A stretch of 64,000 nucleotides of DNA from Cladopsammia gracilis (lineage: Eukaryota > Cnidaria > Anthozoa > Scleractinia > Dendrophylliidae). The notes under the pieces were generated by a model. It was not told where the DNA came from. It saw only the letters and a program-made list of their open reading frames with translations, and made no database searches. The first letter of the stretch is position 1; each line of letters begins with the position of its first letter. The translations under genes and the position numbers were made by a program. The stretch covers positions 830,001 to 894,000 of the forward strand of contig JAJGOT010000258.1 of the NCBI GenBank assembly GCA_022457155.1, read 5' to 3'. Below are positions 55,221 to 64,000 of the stretch, one piece after another.

Positions 55221-56990
55221 TTAGCCCATGCAAGCTTTTATAGATTTTTTTAAGAGTTTTCTGTCTCTTTGACTCCAAAACAGTTTCTTGGAACACTTCG
55301 ACTGAAGCATTCCATTAACACTTTCATTTTGGTTTTGTGTAAGCCCCTGTGGGCATCGGGAAAGTAATTCATCGCTTGACAGCCTTTCAAACACAGGGTT
55401 AAGTTCCTCCATAAAAGCTTCTGGTAAGCGTTTCTTGTCATCATAAATGTTGGTGTTGTGAAGCTTGCCAGCCAGAACTTGCACCAAGATTCCCTCCCCT
55501 TTGGGCAAAACCGATGTTGTTTATCAAGAGGCAAATTTTCCGGTCGTATCATACATGTATGGTACTGGATGGCTTTAATGCCTTTTTTCATTCCATCAAT
55601 GTCTGCTTTATTTCCTCTTATGGCTTGGCCATAACAGTTTTGCATGCTGTCCATGGCTTTTTCTGTCAGGCACCCTGTTCCTTGAACCCCTTTACCATCT
55701 GACAACTTCTGCCCTTTTTTGTCTCTCTTATACTTTCACAGTGCTGTTCCAAGCCGGTTTTAGACATGTCCAACACACTCCTCTTTCTTGATTTTGTACT
55801 TGTCCCCAAATTTCTTCTCTAATGCACTCTTGACCCTTCCAAAGCAGCTGCTGTCTCCCTCCCCCACAAATGTTCTATATTTGAGCTGCAGTGTTGCAAT
55901 GCTCCTGCTAAAAATAGAAATGGCACCTTGGGCCTCCATTTCTTTTGATGAACCAACATGATTCACCTGGCAACTTGATGAGTGGGTTTCTTTTCATTGT
56001 TTATATGTATCACTTTCCCTGTCCATCTGTATGCGCTTTACATTCAGAACAGTACAGTGACTTGACTTCATAATCAAGAATAAGCCCAGTCAATACTGAA
56101 ATGATAAAAACAACTCCAATCTCGGAGGAATGTCCTCTCTTTTGCCATGTGCCATTAATAGTCACAGCGACATTAGCAACCCTTTCATCATCCACAATCT
56201 CGATGCAGGCAGGAGATTTAGTTTCAACTAAATCTATTAGTTATTTGGCAGCCTCTTGCATCAATTCTCCATAGTCCTCAGAAGCCTTTAATATTTGTTT
56301 CAGGTGATCATTATAAGCCCTCTTACTCACTGGTGGAGGCAGATTCATACCTGCACAAAATCGTGACAATCCAGCACGACCCCAGTTGCAAGATGAAATG
56401 ACAGCTCTCCTGTTCACCTCATGGGCACCTCCACCTTTGCCACCGAGTCTTGCACTTGTTTTCAGCGGAGTCTCTTTCTTGCAATAAACACACTTCAGAA
56501 ATAAAGATTCTGCCAGGCCCTCCCGTTCGTTGTTTCGCTGAAAAAGTTTTAATTTTGACCTGGGACTTCTGCAGTGACCACAAATTGCGGCTGAGGAGAT
56601 GCATTCACTCAACAAAGTGGCGTCCTGCAACTTAAATCCTGAGGCATGTTGCTCCTCTTTGTTCACTGGTAAGCCAATTGATGTACCTTTCTGTCTGGTT
56701 ACAACGCCTTCGCCTTCGTATTTTTCAAAAGACGAATTCAACAGCATTTTGGCTGACACATTCTCTCTTTCCACAAACTTTGCAGTCGCAGAAGGTTCCT
56801 CCATTCCCTTACTGGAGCTGGAGGGTTCTTCATCGATGGGTTCGCCTGCTTGTAAACAGTCGCTCTGCGAAACAGATTCTTTGGGCTTTTGAGCCTCTAC
56901 AGACGTCGCTTTCCCGTTATTTATTCCACAAAAACCTTTCCGTTTCTTTCGTCTTTGACTTCTAAACTTTCGGCGACCTGTTGGTGGCAT
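55221..56990 (-). pseudogene. Mutator-like (MULE) transposase pseudogene
   Basis: ATG at 56990 (the open frame continues upstream only with GTG). Order: a basic N-terminus (RRKFRSQRRKKRKGF); a zinc-binding CGHCRSP...CVYCKKE; EVNRRAVISS and SRFCAGMNLPPPVSKRAYND, typical of the Mutator-like transposase domain (PF20700 type); a TAA at 56241-56243; TINGTWQKRGHSSEIG; a frameshift near 56000; HVGSSKEMEAQGA and TFVGEGDSS; two more in-frame stops after ECVGHV; LSDGKGVQGTGCLTEKAMDS; and a final frameshift near 55490 into RLPEAFMEELNPVFERLSSD and GLTQNQNESVNGML. In active relatives the GTW motif is preceded by Asp; here it is Asn, so a catalytic residue seems lost. Several C-to-T type stops suggest long decay. 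Confidence 0.85.
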
Positions 56991-57029
56991 TTTTACCGAA
57001 AACAGATACGAAAAAATTAAGTACACAAC

Positions 57030-58335
57030 TGGAAACCAAAACTGGCGCTCGTTTGAAATTTTGCGATTACAAACCTGGGAGGTCGCAAAGCCCTTAGAGG
57101 AGAAATATTAGAAGGTTGGACATGGAGCCTGGATATTTCTGGACCATGGATCGGAATTTTCTAAACAAATCGGATAAACCGAAAAAAAGAGTCCCATGGC
57201 AACCAAAATAAACAAAAAATAAACAAATTGTTGCTAAGGGACATTTTCTAAGAAATGTCTCTTTTCAACGTCCCAGAAAGAACTAGTGCAAAAATAAAGA
57301 TAGGTACTTTAAAGAAGACTGGTCTAGCGGTCTCAAAACTAAACATAACATATTTTTTACCCCGAGACTCTTTTAAACAAAATGTTAGGGTTGACGTTAA
57401 TGCGGACAACGGGCCGTTTTTTTTTTTTTTCGCCCATACGGAAGCAATATCGTACAAAATTAACCTCGTTGATACGGATAATTTGGCAAGCTGTAAGCGT
57501 TGAAAATTTGTCAAATGCACTAAGTCAGAAATCGTCACATATCTTATACGTTTGTTGGAGAGTAAATGACATGTTTTTGTTCAATCGTTTTATTTTCTTT
57601 CGAGAGTCTTGATGTGTTACTGTACTGTATGTATTGTACTTGTAAAACAATACATGAGAACCTGCTTAATACGGACACGCCCGTCCCGACGAAATAAAAA
57701 AAATTAGCTTATCTTAATTCCATGTTATATGACCAAATGCCACCAAACATACAACTTAATTGAATAAACAATCTATAGAGCGAAACATAAGCAGTAGTTT
57801 GGAGATAAAGCGCAGGATTACAAGGATGGAAGTGGGTTACAGTTCATCAAATTTGATTTCGTGACAGGCGGTCAAGAAACCAAAATTGCCATTCTGGTGG
57901 AATGTTGAGTTCTCCGTTAGCCGTTTTAAGGGGGCAGTACGCAGCTCTTACAAGGTCTTCCCTGATTTGCTGAGAAAACAATAGAACAAACAACACAACA
58001 ATGGACCCTAGCCCTGAAAACAATAGAGCTGCGTGATATAGGGATCCAATGAAATTAGAGGTTTTGAGAGCTGCGTGGTATCTGGTTTTAAGGCAAGCTC
58101 AGTTGAAGAAAGCCGCTGGCCATAATGATAAAAACAGGATATATCAGTCGGGACAGTGTCCCTTTTATAGAAATAAATGTTGAGCCACGTAGCACTGGTG
58201 ATACAAACAAGAAATCAGAGAATTAACTCTGTGTGTAAATTATAGTGCTAAGGTCATGATCAACCCATTAATTTCCCTATACTAAGCGTTAGCCCTGGTA
58301 AGGAAATGAGGGACCACACGAGGGAAAGAAAAAAA
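57030..58335. other. No supported gene; MITE-end fragments
   Basis: A frame at 57255-57503 starts with ATG but has no recognised homology and overlaps a T-run. At 57657-57690, GAACCTGCTTAATACGGACA resembles a Tc1/mariner MITE end without its partner. CGGGACAGTGTCCCTTTTAT near 58148 recalls the AGGGACACTGTC end of the 600-1150 MITE, again a solo end. Confidence 0.45.
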
Positions 58336-58341
58336 ATCTTT

Positions 58342-58414
58342 GACCTCGGTGGGATTCGAACCCATGACCTCCTGATTAGATCTTCCGTCGCTCTACCGCT
58401 TGAACCACGAGGCC
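58342..58414 (-). tRNA. tRNA-like sequence (SINE head)
   Basis: Read on the minus strand it has a seven-pair acceptor stem (GGCCTCG with CGAGGTC), a D arm with A box (TGGTTCAAGCGGTAGAGCG) and a B box (GGGTTCGAATCCC), but the anticodon stem does not pair. A partial inverted copy follows immediately at 58415-58460 (CGTACGGAAGATGTAATCC, GCGGGTTCGAT). A tRNA-derived SINE or decayed tRNA is likelier than a working gene. Confidence 0.55.
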
Positions 58415-58813
58415 GTACGGAAGATGTAATCCAGAGGTCGCGGGTTCGATAATACAGGCAGTTTTCGTGGTCCATATTGTGTCCGTAGTAACGGGGATCG
58501 ACTGTAGTTGAAGGCTGATGCTTCCATGACATCTAAAGCACATAAATGTAAAAAAAGACAGTAATATATTAAGCATTTCACTAACAGCTTTAACTGAACG
58601 TATTTATCCAAGGCTCCTCGGCTAAGACCAACTGTGTTTTATTGAGACGGTGCGGAGTCACCTGCGGTGGGGGACTGGAAACACGTATCATGACAAGAGA
58701 GCAGTTGATTAGCGGAGCATGCGTCAAACAAACAGTCACTTACAGTGAGTGGTTACCTTACCTTCATGCTGCTTACTTGTTTTGTAATATTTATTATTGT
58801 TATTAGTATAGGT

Positions 58814-58975
58814 AATCATACGGTTTCGAGTTCAATTTGGGTTAATTTGCACGAGTGAGTTTTTCAAAAAGCTCAAAATTGCACGAGCCGCTTCGGCGAG
58901 TGCAATTTGAGCTTTTTGAAAAACTCACAAGTACAAATTAATCCCAAATTGAACGAGAAAACCGTATGATTACTG
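58814..58975. mobile_element. 162-bp hairpin MITE
   Basis: AATCATACGGTTT, AGTTCAATTTGGGTTAATTT and GAGTGAGTTTTTCAAAAAGC are mirrored in order, closing on a loop around GCCGCTTCGGCG. Outer sequence AATTATACATGAAAAAATTT (about 58982) also faces TAATTTTTTCATGTATATTA at 59208, so it may be the core of a larger element ending near 59232. Confidence 0.8.
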
Positions 58976-59125
58976 ATTAATAATTATACATGAAAAAATT
59001 TGCATCCATTTTTGTTTGAAAATTTTTTTTTCTTTTTGCAAATTTTTTTTTTCGAAATTTTTTTCTTCTTTTTTTGGCAAAAGAAAAGAAAATTTTTTTT
59101 TTTTTCGATTTGTAATTTGCACTGG

Positions 59126-59176
59126 TGTTACACTTTTTGCACCGGTGTTACACGTTTTGCACTGGTGTTACACTTG
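59126..59176. repeat. Three copies of TTTTGCACTGGTGTTACAC
   Basis: A short tandem array at about 17- to 20-bp spacing just upstream of the FN3 exon, following a T-rich tract. Confidence 0.8.
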
Positions 59177-59596
59177 AACTGCACTGCTCTTAGCCAATCA
59201 GAATCGAGTAATTTTTTCATGTATATTATTACTTTTCTTTTTTATTTCAAACCATCGTTTTCGTGGTTTTCACATCGTAAATTAAATTTAAACGCAAATG
59301 CGTCTGTTGATCGTTGTTCATCCATTATGGAGCTATGATTATGTGTACATTCCCTCATGCGGTGTACGAAACATACTACCTTTTAAAAAATGTAACCTAG
59401 CTTCCTGAATATAATTAATTCCAATCTTTTGTGTTATGGTTTTTAAAACATTTTGTGACAGTATTAGTGGTTTTTTAAAGTAATTTCAGTCTATGTTCTC
59501 TAATAACAGCTTTGTCCACCTGTCGTGCACTTATTATATATTACATGATACTGTGTAAGCAAAAGCAACGAGCTTCTTGATTTGTGTTGACCTTAG

Positions 59597-59890
59597 AGGT
59601 AGCACCCTCCTTGCAAGAGAAAGCCTACAATGTAACAACTTCAACAGCTGTCATAGCTTGGACACCGCTGCAAAGAACTGCATCTGGGATTATCGATGTG
59701 ACTGGGTACAGCGTCCGCCTGGAGTCTGAAAGAGACAGGACTCGTGTGCGACTGGTCAACATAACTGTCAGTTCAGTGTTGTTTGAAGACTTGAAGACTT
59801 TCACAAACTACTGTGTCAGTGTTGAACCTGTGACGGTTTTCACAGGACCGGAGAAAGATGACTGCTATAACTTTACAACAGAAGATGATA
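59597..59890 (+). CDS. PA14/FN3 gene, exon 7 (fibronectin type III domain)
   Basis: The acceptor TTGACCTTAG and donor GATA/GTAAGT bound 294 nt in phase 1 at both ends. It encodes one FN3 domain: VAPSLQEKAYNVTTSTAVIA, the conserved W of AWTPL, GYSVRLESERDR, LFEDLKTFTNYCVSVEPVT and a closing NFTTEDD. The FN3 A-to-G strand pattern with the W and the Y/L...T.Y motif is clear. Three N-glycosylation sequons (NVT, NIT, NFT) fit an extracellular location. Its entry phase matches exon 6 exactly. Confidence 0.85.
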
Positions 59891-60506
59891 GTAAGTTAGC
59901 TTGTCTCCCGGGGGGGGAGGGGGATACTCAGGAGAAATGGTGACGAGGAGGACCGAAGACCTTTTTATGGATTTAAAATTTTCGATCTGAGGACATTTTG
60001 TGGGTTAGAAATTTTGTGGTGACTTTTTGGGTGTGAAAGGTTTTAGTGAGGACGTTTTCTTAGTATCGGAAAATTTAAGCGTAACCTTTTTATTTGAATA
60101 GAAAACAGACTTTGAGGGGTTAAGGTCTGGGCCGTTGGACATTTTTGGGTCTAACAACTTGGCCTCATTCACACAACCACGTCACTATTATAGCTGAGCC
60201 CCCACTCCCTCCCTCCCCTCCCGAGGCATGTCCTCTTTTTCCTTAAATGAATGATACATGGTTTAACATCGTTCAACATGTGCTGCAACTTGTTGAATGA
60301 GTAAAAACACATTCAAAATTTCAAGAAGTTGCAACTTGATGAACGGAATAGAACCTGTCTCAATTTTCGTTAAACAGCGTTCAACATGTTGACTTAGAAC
60401 AACATTTGTTGAATAGTCTTTGTAACATCTGTAGATCAATAAATGCTAAACCGCGTATCTTAGGCTAGCTTCACTCATCAGCATGATCGTATCAAACCCG
60501 CACTCA

Positions 60507-60808
60507 CAGTGGCGTAGCCAGCCTATAGGCCCGTAAGCTCGGGCCTACAAATTTTTCAGCCCACTTGTGTTACATTTTTAAGAATTGGAAATGAAAAATT
60601 CAAATCCATTCTCTTTTATCAAATATTAGGATTTCGATGCTGTCAAGATACACACAAAATCACCAGAAAGTGAAGGATAAAGCATTTTCAAGGGCCAATA
60701 TCGAAAAATTTTCCGTGGGGGTGGGGGGTATGCCCCGGACCCCTCTAGAAGCGGCCCTTGCGGGCCGGGCCAGGCCTACAGCTCTTCTAAAAGCTGGCTA
60801 CGCCCCTG
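60507..60808. mobile_element. 302-bp hAT-like MITE
   Basis: The ends CAGTGGCGTAGCCAGC and GCTGGCTACGCCCCTG are inverted. ACTCA is repeated on both sides (60502-60506, 60809-60813). The CAGNGGCGTAGCCAG terminus is widespread among hAT-type non-autonomous elements. The interior shows GGCCCG/CGGGCC pairing and no ORF. Confidence 0.85.
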
Positions 60809-60839
60809 ACTCATATGATCGCATCTGAAAATTCCGTCG

Positions 60840-61910
60840 GCACATACGTTTTTTCATTCGTTTTTTTCTATTACGCGTAAACAATTAAAAACAATCGAAA
60901 AGGCTTTTTTCTAAGTGACTTGTTCCGTTGTTTTTTTTAATAATTTAATTAAACAGTAACAAGCTTTTACATTTACATTTGCATAGAAAAAAACAACAAG
61001 TTAACAAGGTAACAGAAAAAAAAACAGCAGGGTCACTATAGATAAAGGCAATAAAGTAACCAAACATATACTTAGTATTATTAGAAAACAAAACCGGTAG
61101 TAACTGCTTGGATATGTAAAACTTTAAGGTGAATCAACGAAAACGGACTAAGAGATATGGTGAAAAAAACTATAGAAAAAAAATGGAACAAGAGATGAAG
61201 AGAGCAGCAATGTACGAATTTATTAAAAAAAAAAATCAAGAAGTGACCATTTTTTTTAGAAAAACGCTACCTTGTTTTGTTTCTATATTATAAACAGATT
61301 TTGCATGTCGGAGAAAGCCCGTCATACGAGGTAAAAGTTCTTTTGATTTGCAGAGCCAGATATAGTGTCTAGCCAGAAGGAAACAAAGATTGGTTTGTCT
61401 CTGGTGTGTTTTAAGAATTTGGTCTCAACCCAAGTGCAACATTGTTTTCTATAGAGTAATTTTCGGGAATAATTTTATAACATTTTAACCTTGTTGTTAT
61501 GCTTTTCCAAAAAAAAGGTTGTTTTAGAACAAAGCCAGAAAAGACGAACAAGTGTTTCGGTTTCTTCTTTACATAATGCCGCATCGTGGATCATCTTTTA
61601 TACCAATTTTTACCAGGAAGTCGTTTGTTGGAATTCGTCTGTGTAGGAGTTTGAATTGAAATTCTATGTGTCTAACATTTTTTGTACATTTGGAGGCCAA
61701 TAAATAGGTAGCATCCCACTGGTAATTATCATTGTTCTTACGTTGCAATCTTTAAGCCATTTTTGCTGGCTTTGGGATGGAGCGGAGCATTTCATTGTAA
61801 TAAGTTTGTTATACACAAATCTACCTGCATTAATTTGATGTTTTTAGTAACTGTCGAGAGGCTTTCATGTTCAGGGTCGTTGTTAAATTGGGAATTAAGG
61901 TTGCATTTTT
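60840..61910. other. No recognised gene
   Basis: AT-rich with A- and T-runs. 61310-61910 continues the reversed LINE to its left (3' end) but is too decayed to translate. Confidence 0.45.
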
Positions 61911-61917
61911 TCAGAGA

Positions 61918-62925
61918 GTGTTTAGTGCAGAAACCATTCCATAGTAGGCTAAAGGCCTTATATTTAGATTGTATTTTGTCTTGACTTCAGATAAAGTAAG
62001 GAAGTTATTGTTGCAATCTTTTAAGTGTTTGACCTTTCTTATACCTTTCAGCTCCCATTCTTTATAGAAAATAGGGCGTCCATCAATTCTGATGAGGGAG
62101 TTGTGCCATAAGGTTAATTGTTGAAACTGGCTTTCGGAGGTTACACACTCTTCAAAATTGATTTCTGACCAGATTGAGATGATTTCTTTTATAAAACTGT
62201 CCGACATCTTAAAAATCTTGTCTGTGTCTTCCTTGTTGAGATTACCTTCGAAAGGTAAACTGTTGCCAAACTTTTCAAGTTCTAGGTCAAAGAAAAGTTT
62301 CCATTTTCCTTTGTTTTCTACATCCAAGTATTCCTTAATCCGCGTGGCCTTGAGCGATTTATTAAAAGACTGGACGTCAATCATTTTGAGAACCCCGTCT
62401 GAATAGTAATTAATCAGTATGTTTCGTTTGATTTTGTCTCCTTTACCATTCCAAATAAATTCATAAAAAAGTTTGTTTACCTCCTAATAATATGATCATT
62501 TGTGCACAAAGGTGTCAGAATGTAGACGAGTTGGGAGACGACTAAGCTTTTCAAAACTGTTATTTTTACAATAAGAGTTAGTCTACGGAATTTCCAGCAG
62601 CTCAGTATATTCTGAACTTTTTCTAGTTTTTTTCTTTATAATTTAAGCTTACTGTTGTTTTAGGATCTAAAGAAAGCCACACGCCTAGAGTTTTAACTTT
62701 GGTTGTTTGCCATTTAAAGTTTCGTTCCGGAAGTAGAACTTCATCTTTTCTGCTATTTTTTCCAATCCATAGTGCTTCTGTTTTCTTGTTACCAGAGACC
62801 AGAAACTTCACTGAAATCATCTAGTAAGTCTATAGAGGCCGTTAGAGATTCTTTTGATCCATCTAATATTAGGGTCGTATCATCTGCATATTGACTTAAT
62901 TTAATTTCTTCGTCCACATGGACGT
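61918..62925 (-). pseudogene. LINE ORF2 fragment (L1/Tx1-like), reversed
   Basis: The minus strand contains QYADDTTLILDGSKESL (RT catalytic YADD, about 62875-62895), then LDDFSEVSGL, NNKKTEALWIG-like sequence (frameshifted at the VSGL/NKK junction), VKTLGVWLSLDPKTT, SCWKFRRLTLIVKITVLKSL and a long C-terminal region with KWKLFFDLELEKFGNS and LTLWHNSLIRIDGRPIFYKE. These follow the order of RT domain 7 and the thumb/C-terminal domains of Tx1-clade LINEs. At least two frameshifts and the absence of the upstream RT motifs make it a dead, 5'-truncated copy. Confidence 0.78.
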
Positions 62926-63220
62926 TTTTAATTGTTTATGATTGTTTACGCGTTCAGGGAAGGCATATAAAAATCTGTCCTTGGAGAATAGGACTGTTGT
63001 GGCTTTCTGTAGAAGTTCCCCTCTCTTTAATTGAGTTTTGTCTCCCTCCATGTGTTCCATGTCATGCTCTTTCAGATTTAATCGTTCTTCCGCCACGTTT
63101 GTATTACCGACCATACGGAAGGCCTGAAGAGAAAAGTTTTCAAATAAAACGATTGAAACCCTTTACGTGTGGATGAGCCTTAAATTGAACAGTAACTCGG
63201 AACATTTCTTTGATCTTCAG

Positions 63221-63559
63221 CTCCAGACCTTCCACCACAGAATATCACAGCAGAGAAGAGAGGTCCTTTGTCAATACACGTTCAGTGGAAGCCAATTCCT
63301 GAGCAAAAACGAAATGGGATTATTCTCGGTTATAAACTCATTTTAAAGTCCATGAGTGCAACTGACCATCAAAAGGACCCGGACGACAAGGATACTGAGC
63401 AATGGCCGCGACTTGCTGCAGTACTGGGCAGTCACTTGTTTTTGGTTGCTTTGCAGGATGTCAAACCTTTCACCTGGTATTGCCTCAAGATGTTGGCATT
63501 CACGAGAAAAGGAGATGGAGCCGAGAGTTCTTGTGTCTTTATACTCACAGACGAAAGTG
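63221..63559 (+). CDS. PA14/FN3 gene, exon 8 (second fibronectin type III domain)
   Basis: The acceptor TTTGATCTTCAG and donor AGTG/GTAAGA bound 339 nt in phase 1 at both ends, joining exon 7 in frame. It encodes PPQNITAEKRGPLSIHVQW (FN3 B strand with W), GIILGYKLILKSM, a charged insert (DHQKDPDDKDTEQW) that makes the C-C' region longer than usual, and VKPFTWYCLKMLAFTRKGDG (FN3 Y-x-L/x-A motif). A symmetrical 1-1 exon suggests exon-duplication growth of an FN3 array. The gene continues past the right edge of the window. Confidence 0.85.
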
Positions 63560-63616
63560 GTAAGATCAAATACCAATGGAGTTTAGTCAACAAACGTTTC
63601 TGTCTTAATCGTTTTT

Positions 63617-63920
63617 GACTCGTGAATACGCGAGGCGTAATAAACGAGTTATAGCAGTGGGACCAAATATCGCTCGATCATTCGATCGGCTGTTAACATT
63701 GAGCTAGCGATATGTAAAGGTCATCTGTCTTACCCATGAGTACGGCGTTGGAGGAAGGGAAGGGTGGAGAATTGGACGCAAGTGATGGGAGGTCGATGAA
63801 GCAAAACGTCTGGGAAGGGTGGAGACTTGGACGCAGGTGATGGGTGGTCGGTGAAGCAAAACGTCTGGGAGAGGGGAAGGTCGTATTCACGAGTTGGCTC
63901 ATTGGAGCCTTTGATTAAAC
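63617..63920. repeat. CGTGAATAC...GGAGCCTTTGATTA repeat, third copy
   Basis: Starts ACTCGTGAATACGCGAGGCG and ends TTGGAGCCTTTGATTAAAC. In the middle, GAAGCAAAACGTCTGGGA with GACTTGGACGCA-type flanks is duplicated in tandem (unit about 61 bp). Same family as 49095-49315 and 51368-52297. Confidence 0.65.
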
Positions 63921-64000
63921 TTCTGTTATTAAAGTACCTATAATCCTTAAGTATAATACATAGGTAGTAGTAGTAGTAGTTTATTCTCCAAAAATTAACA

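Noticed and set aside
57255..57503. Possible 82-codon gene on the + strand
   Set aside because: No recognised homology, passes through a T-run coding poly-Phe, and no splice or promoter support.
59000..59338. 112-codon ORF rich in Phe and Lys
   Set aside because: It is a translation of T- and A-runs next to a hairpin MITE.

Overview
The window looks like AT-rich, intron-rich animal nuclear DNA, most likely from an anthozoan cnidarian such as a coral or sea anemone. The reasons are eukaryotic splice signals, a 5S rRNA-derived sequence, BEL/Pao, Penelope-like, Tx1/L1-like LINE, Mutator-like and Crypton-like (DUF3504) remnants, tRNA-derived SINEs, and many foldback/MITE elements. The species call is inference. 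Nothing bacterial is present.

Host gene. One multi-exon gene on the + strand is supported from about 27.46 kb to beyond the right edge. Candidate exons lie at 27458-27472, 27572-27635, 27707-27859, 27973-27995, 46094-46476, 49361-49533, 59597-59890 and 63221-63559. Every junction is phase-compatible. The product has a signal peptide, a short Cys-containing N-terminal region, a PA14 domain split over two exons, and at least two fibronectin type III domains each on its own 1-1 phase exon. It is a secreted or membrane-anchored extracellular protein that I cannot name. A TATA/CCAAT promoter-like region and two further phase-compatible 5' exons (19662-19694, 21857-22037) may be an alternative start or a separate gene.

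Mobile DNA by region. 0-1.6 kb: a 120-bp palindromic MITE, a TTAA-flanked MITE carrying a 5S-like sequence and an 84-codon ORF, and a CCAAT/TATA cluster. 1.64-10.13 kb: a nearly complete BEL/Pao element with about 98% identical LTRs and a 5-bp target duplication, broken by two frameshifts in pol and carrying two TTAA elements between pol and the 3' LTR. 10-18.6 kb: a block bounded by a 250-bp inverted repeat and containing a 3.9-kb TTAA-ended composite with a MITE, a Penelope-like element (itself split by a 123-bp hairpin) and a broken DEDDh exonuclease fragment. 19.6-27.1 kb: candidate 5' exons, a Penelope tail, and several MITEs and foldbacks. 28.0-45.45 kb: intron 4, filled by what appears to be a single 17.45-kb insertion with 16-bp inverted ends and a duplicated target that overlaps the exon-4 splice donor. 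It holds LINE fragments, a 4.3-kb TTAA element with a 1.5-kb tandem duplication, a TA-flanked MITE and microsatellites. 46-64 kb: the PA14/FN3 exons, with introns holding SINEs, a DUF3504 remnant, a 2.3-kb G-run TIR element, a Mutator-like transposase pseudogene, a hAT-like MITE and a reversed LINE.

At least eight elements end in TTAA, several with the TTAAAGG terminus known from T2/Kolobok elements. No transposable-element gene here is intact, so all look non-autonomous. Coordinates of repeats without a visible target duplication are good to about 5-10 bases. Initiation codons were checked by eye, because many open frames begin with GTG or TTG rather than ATG.
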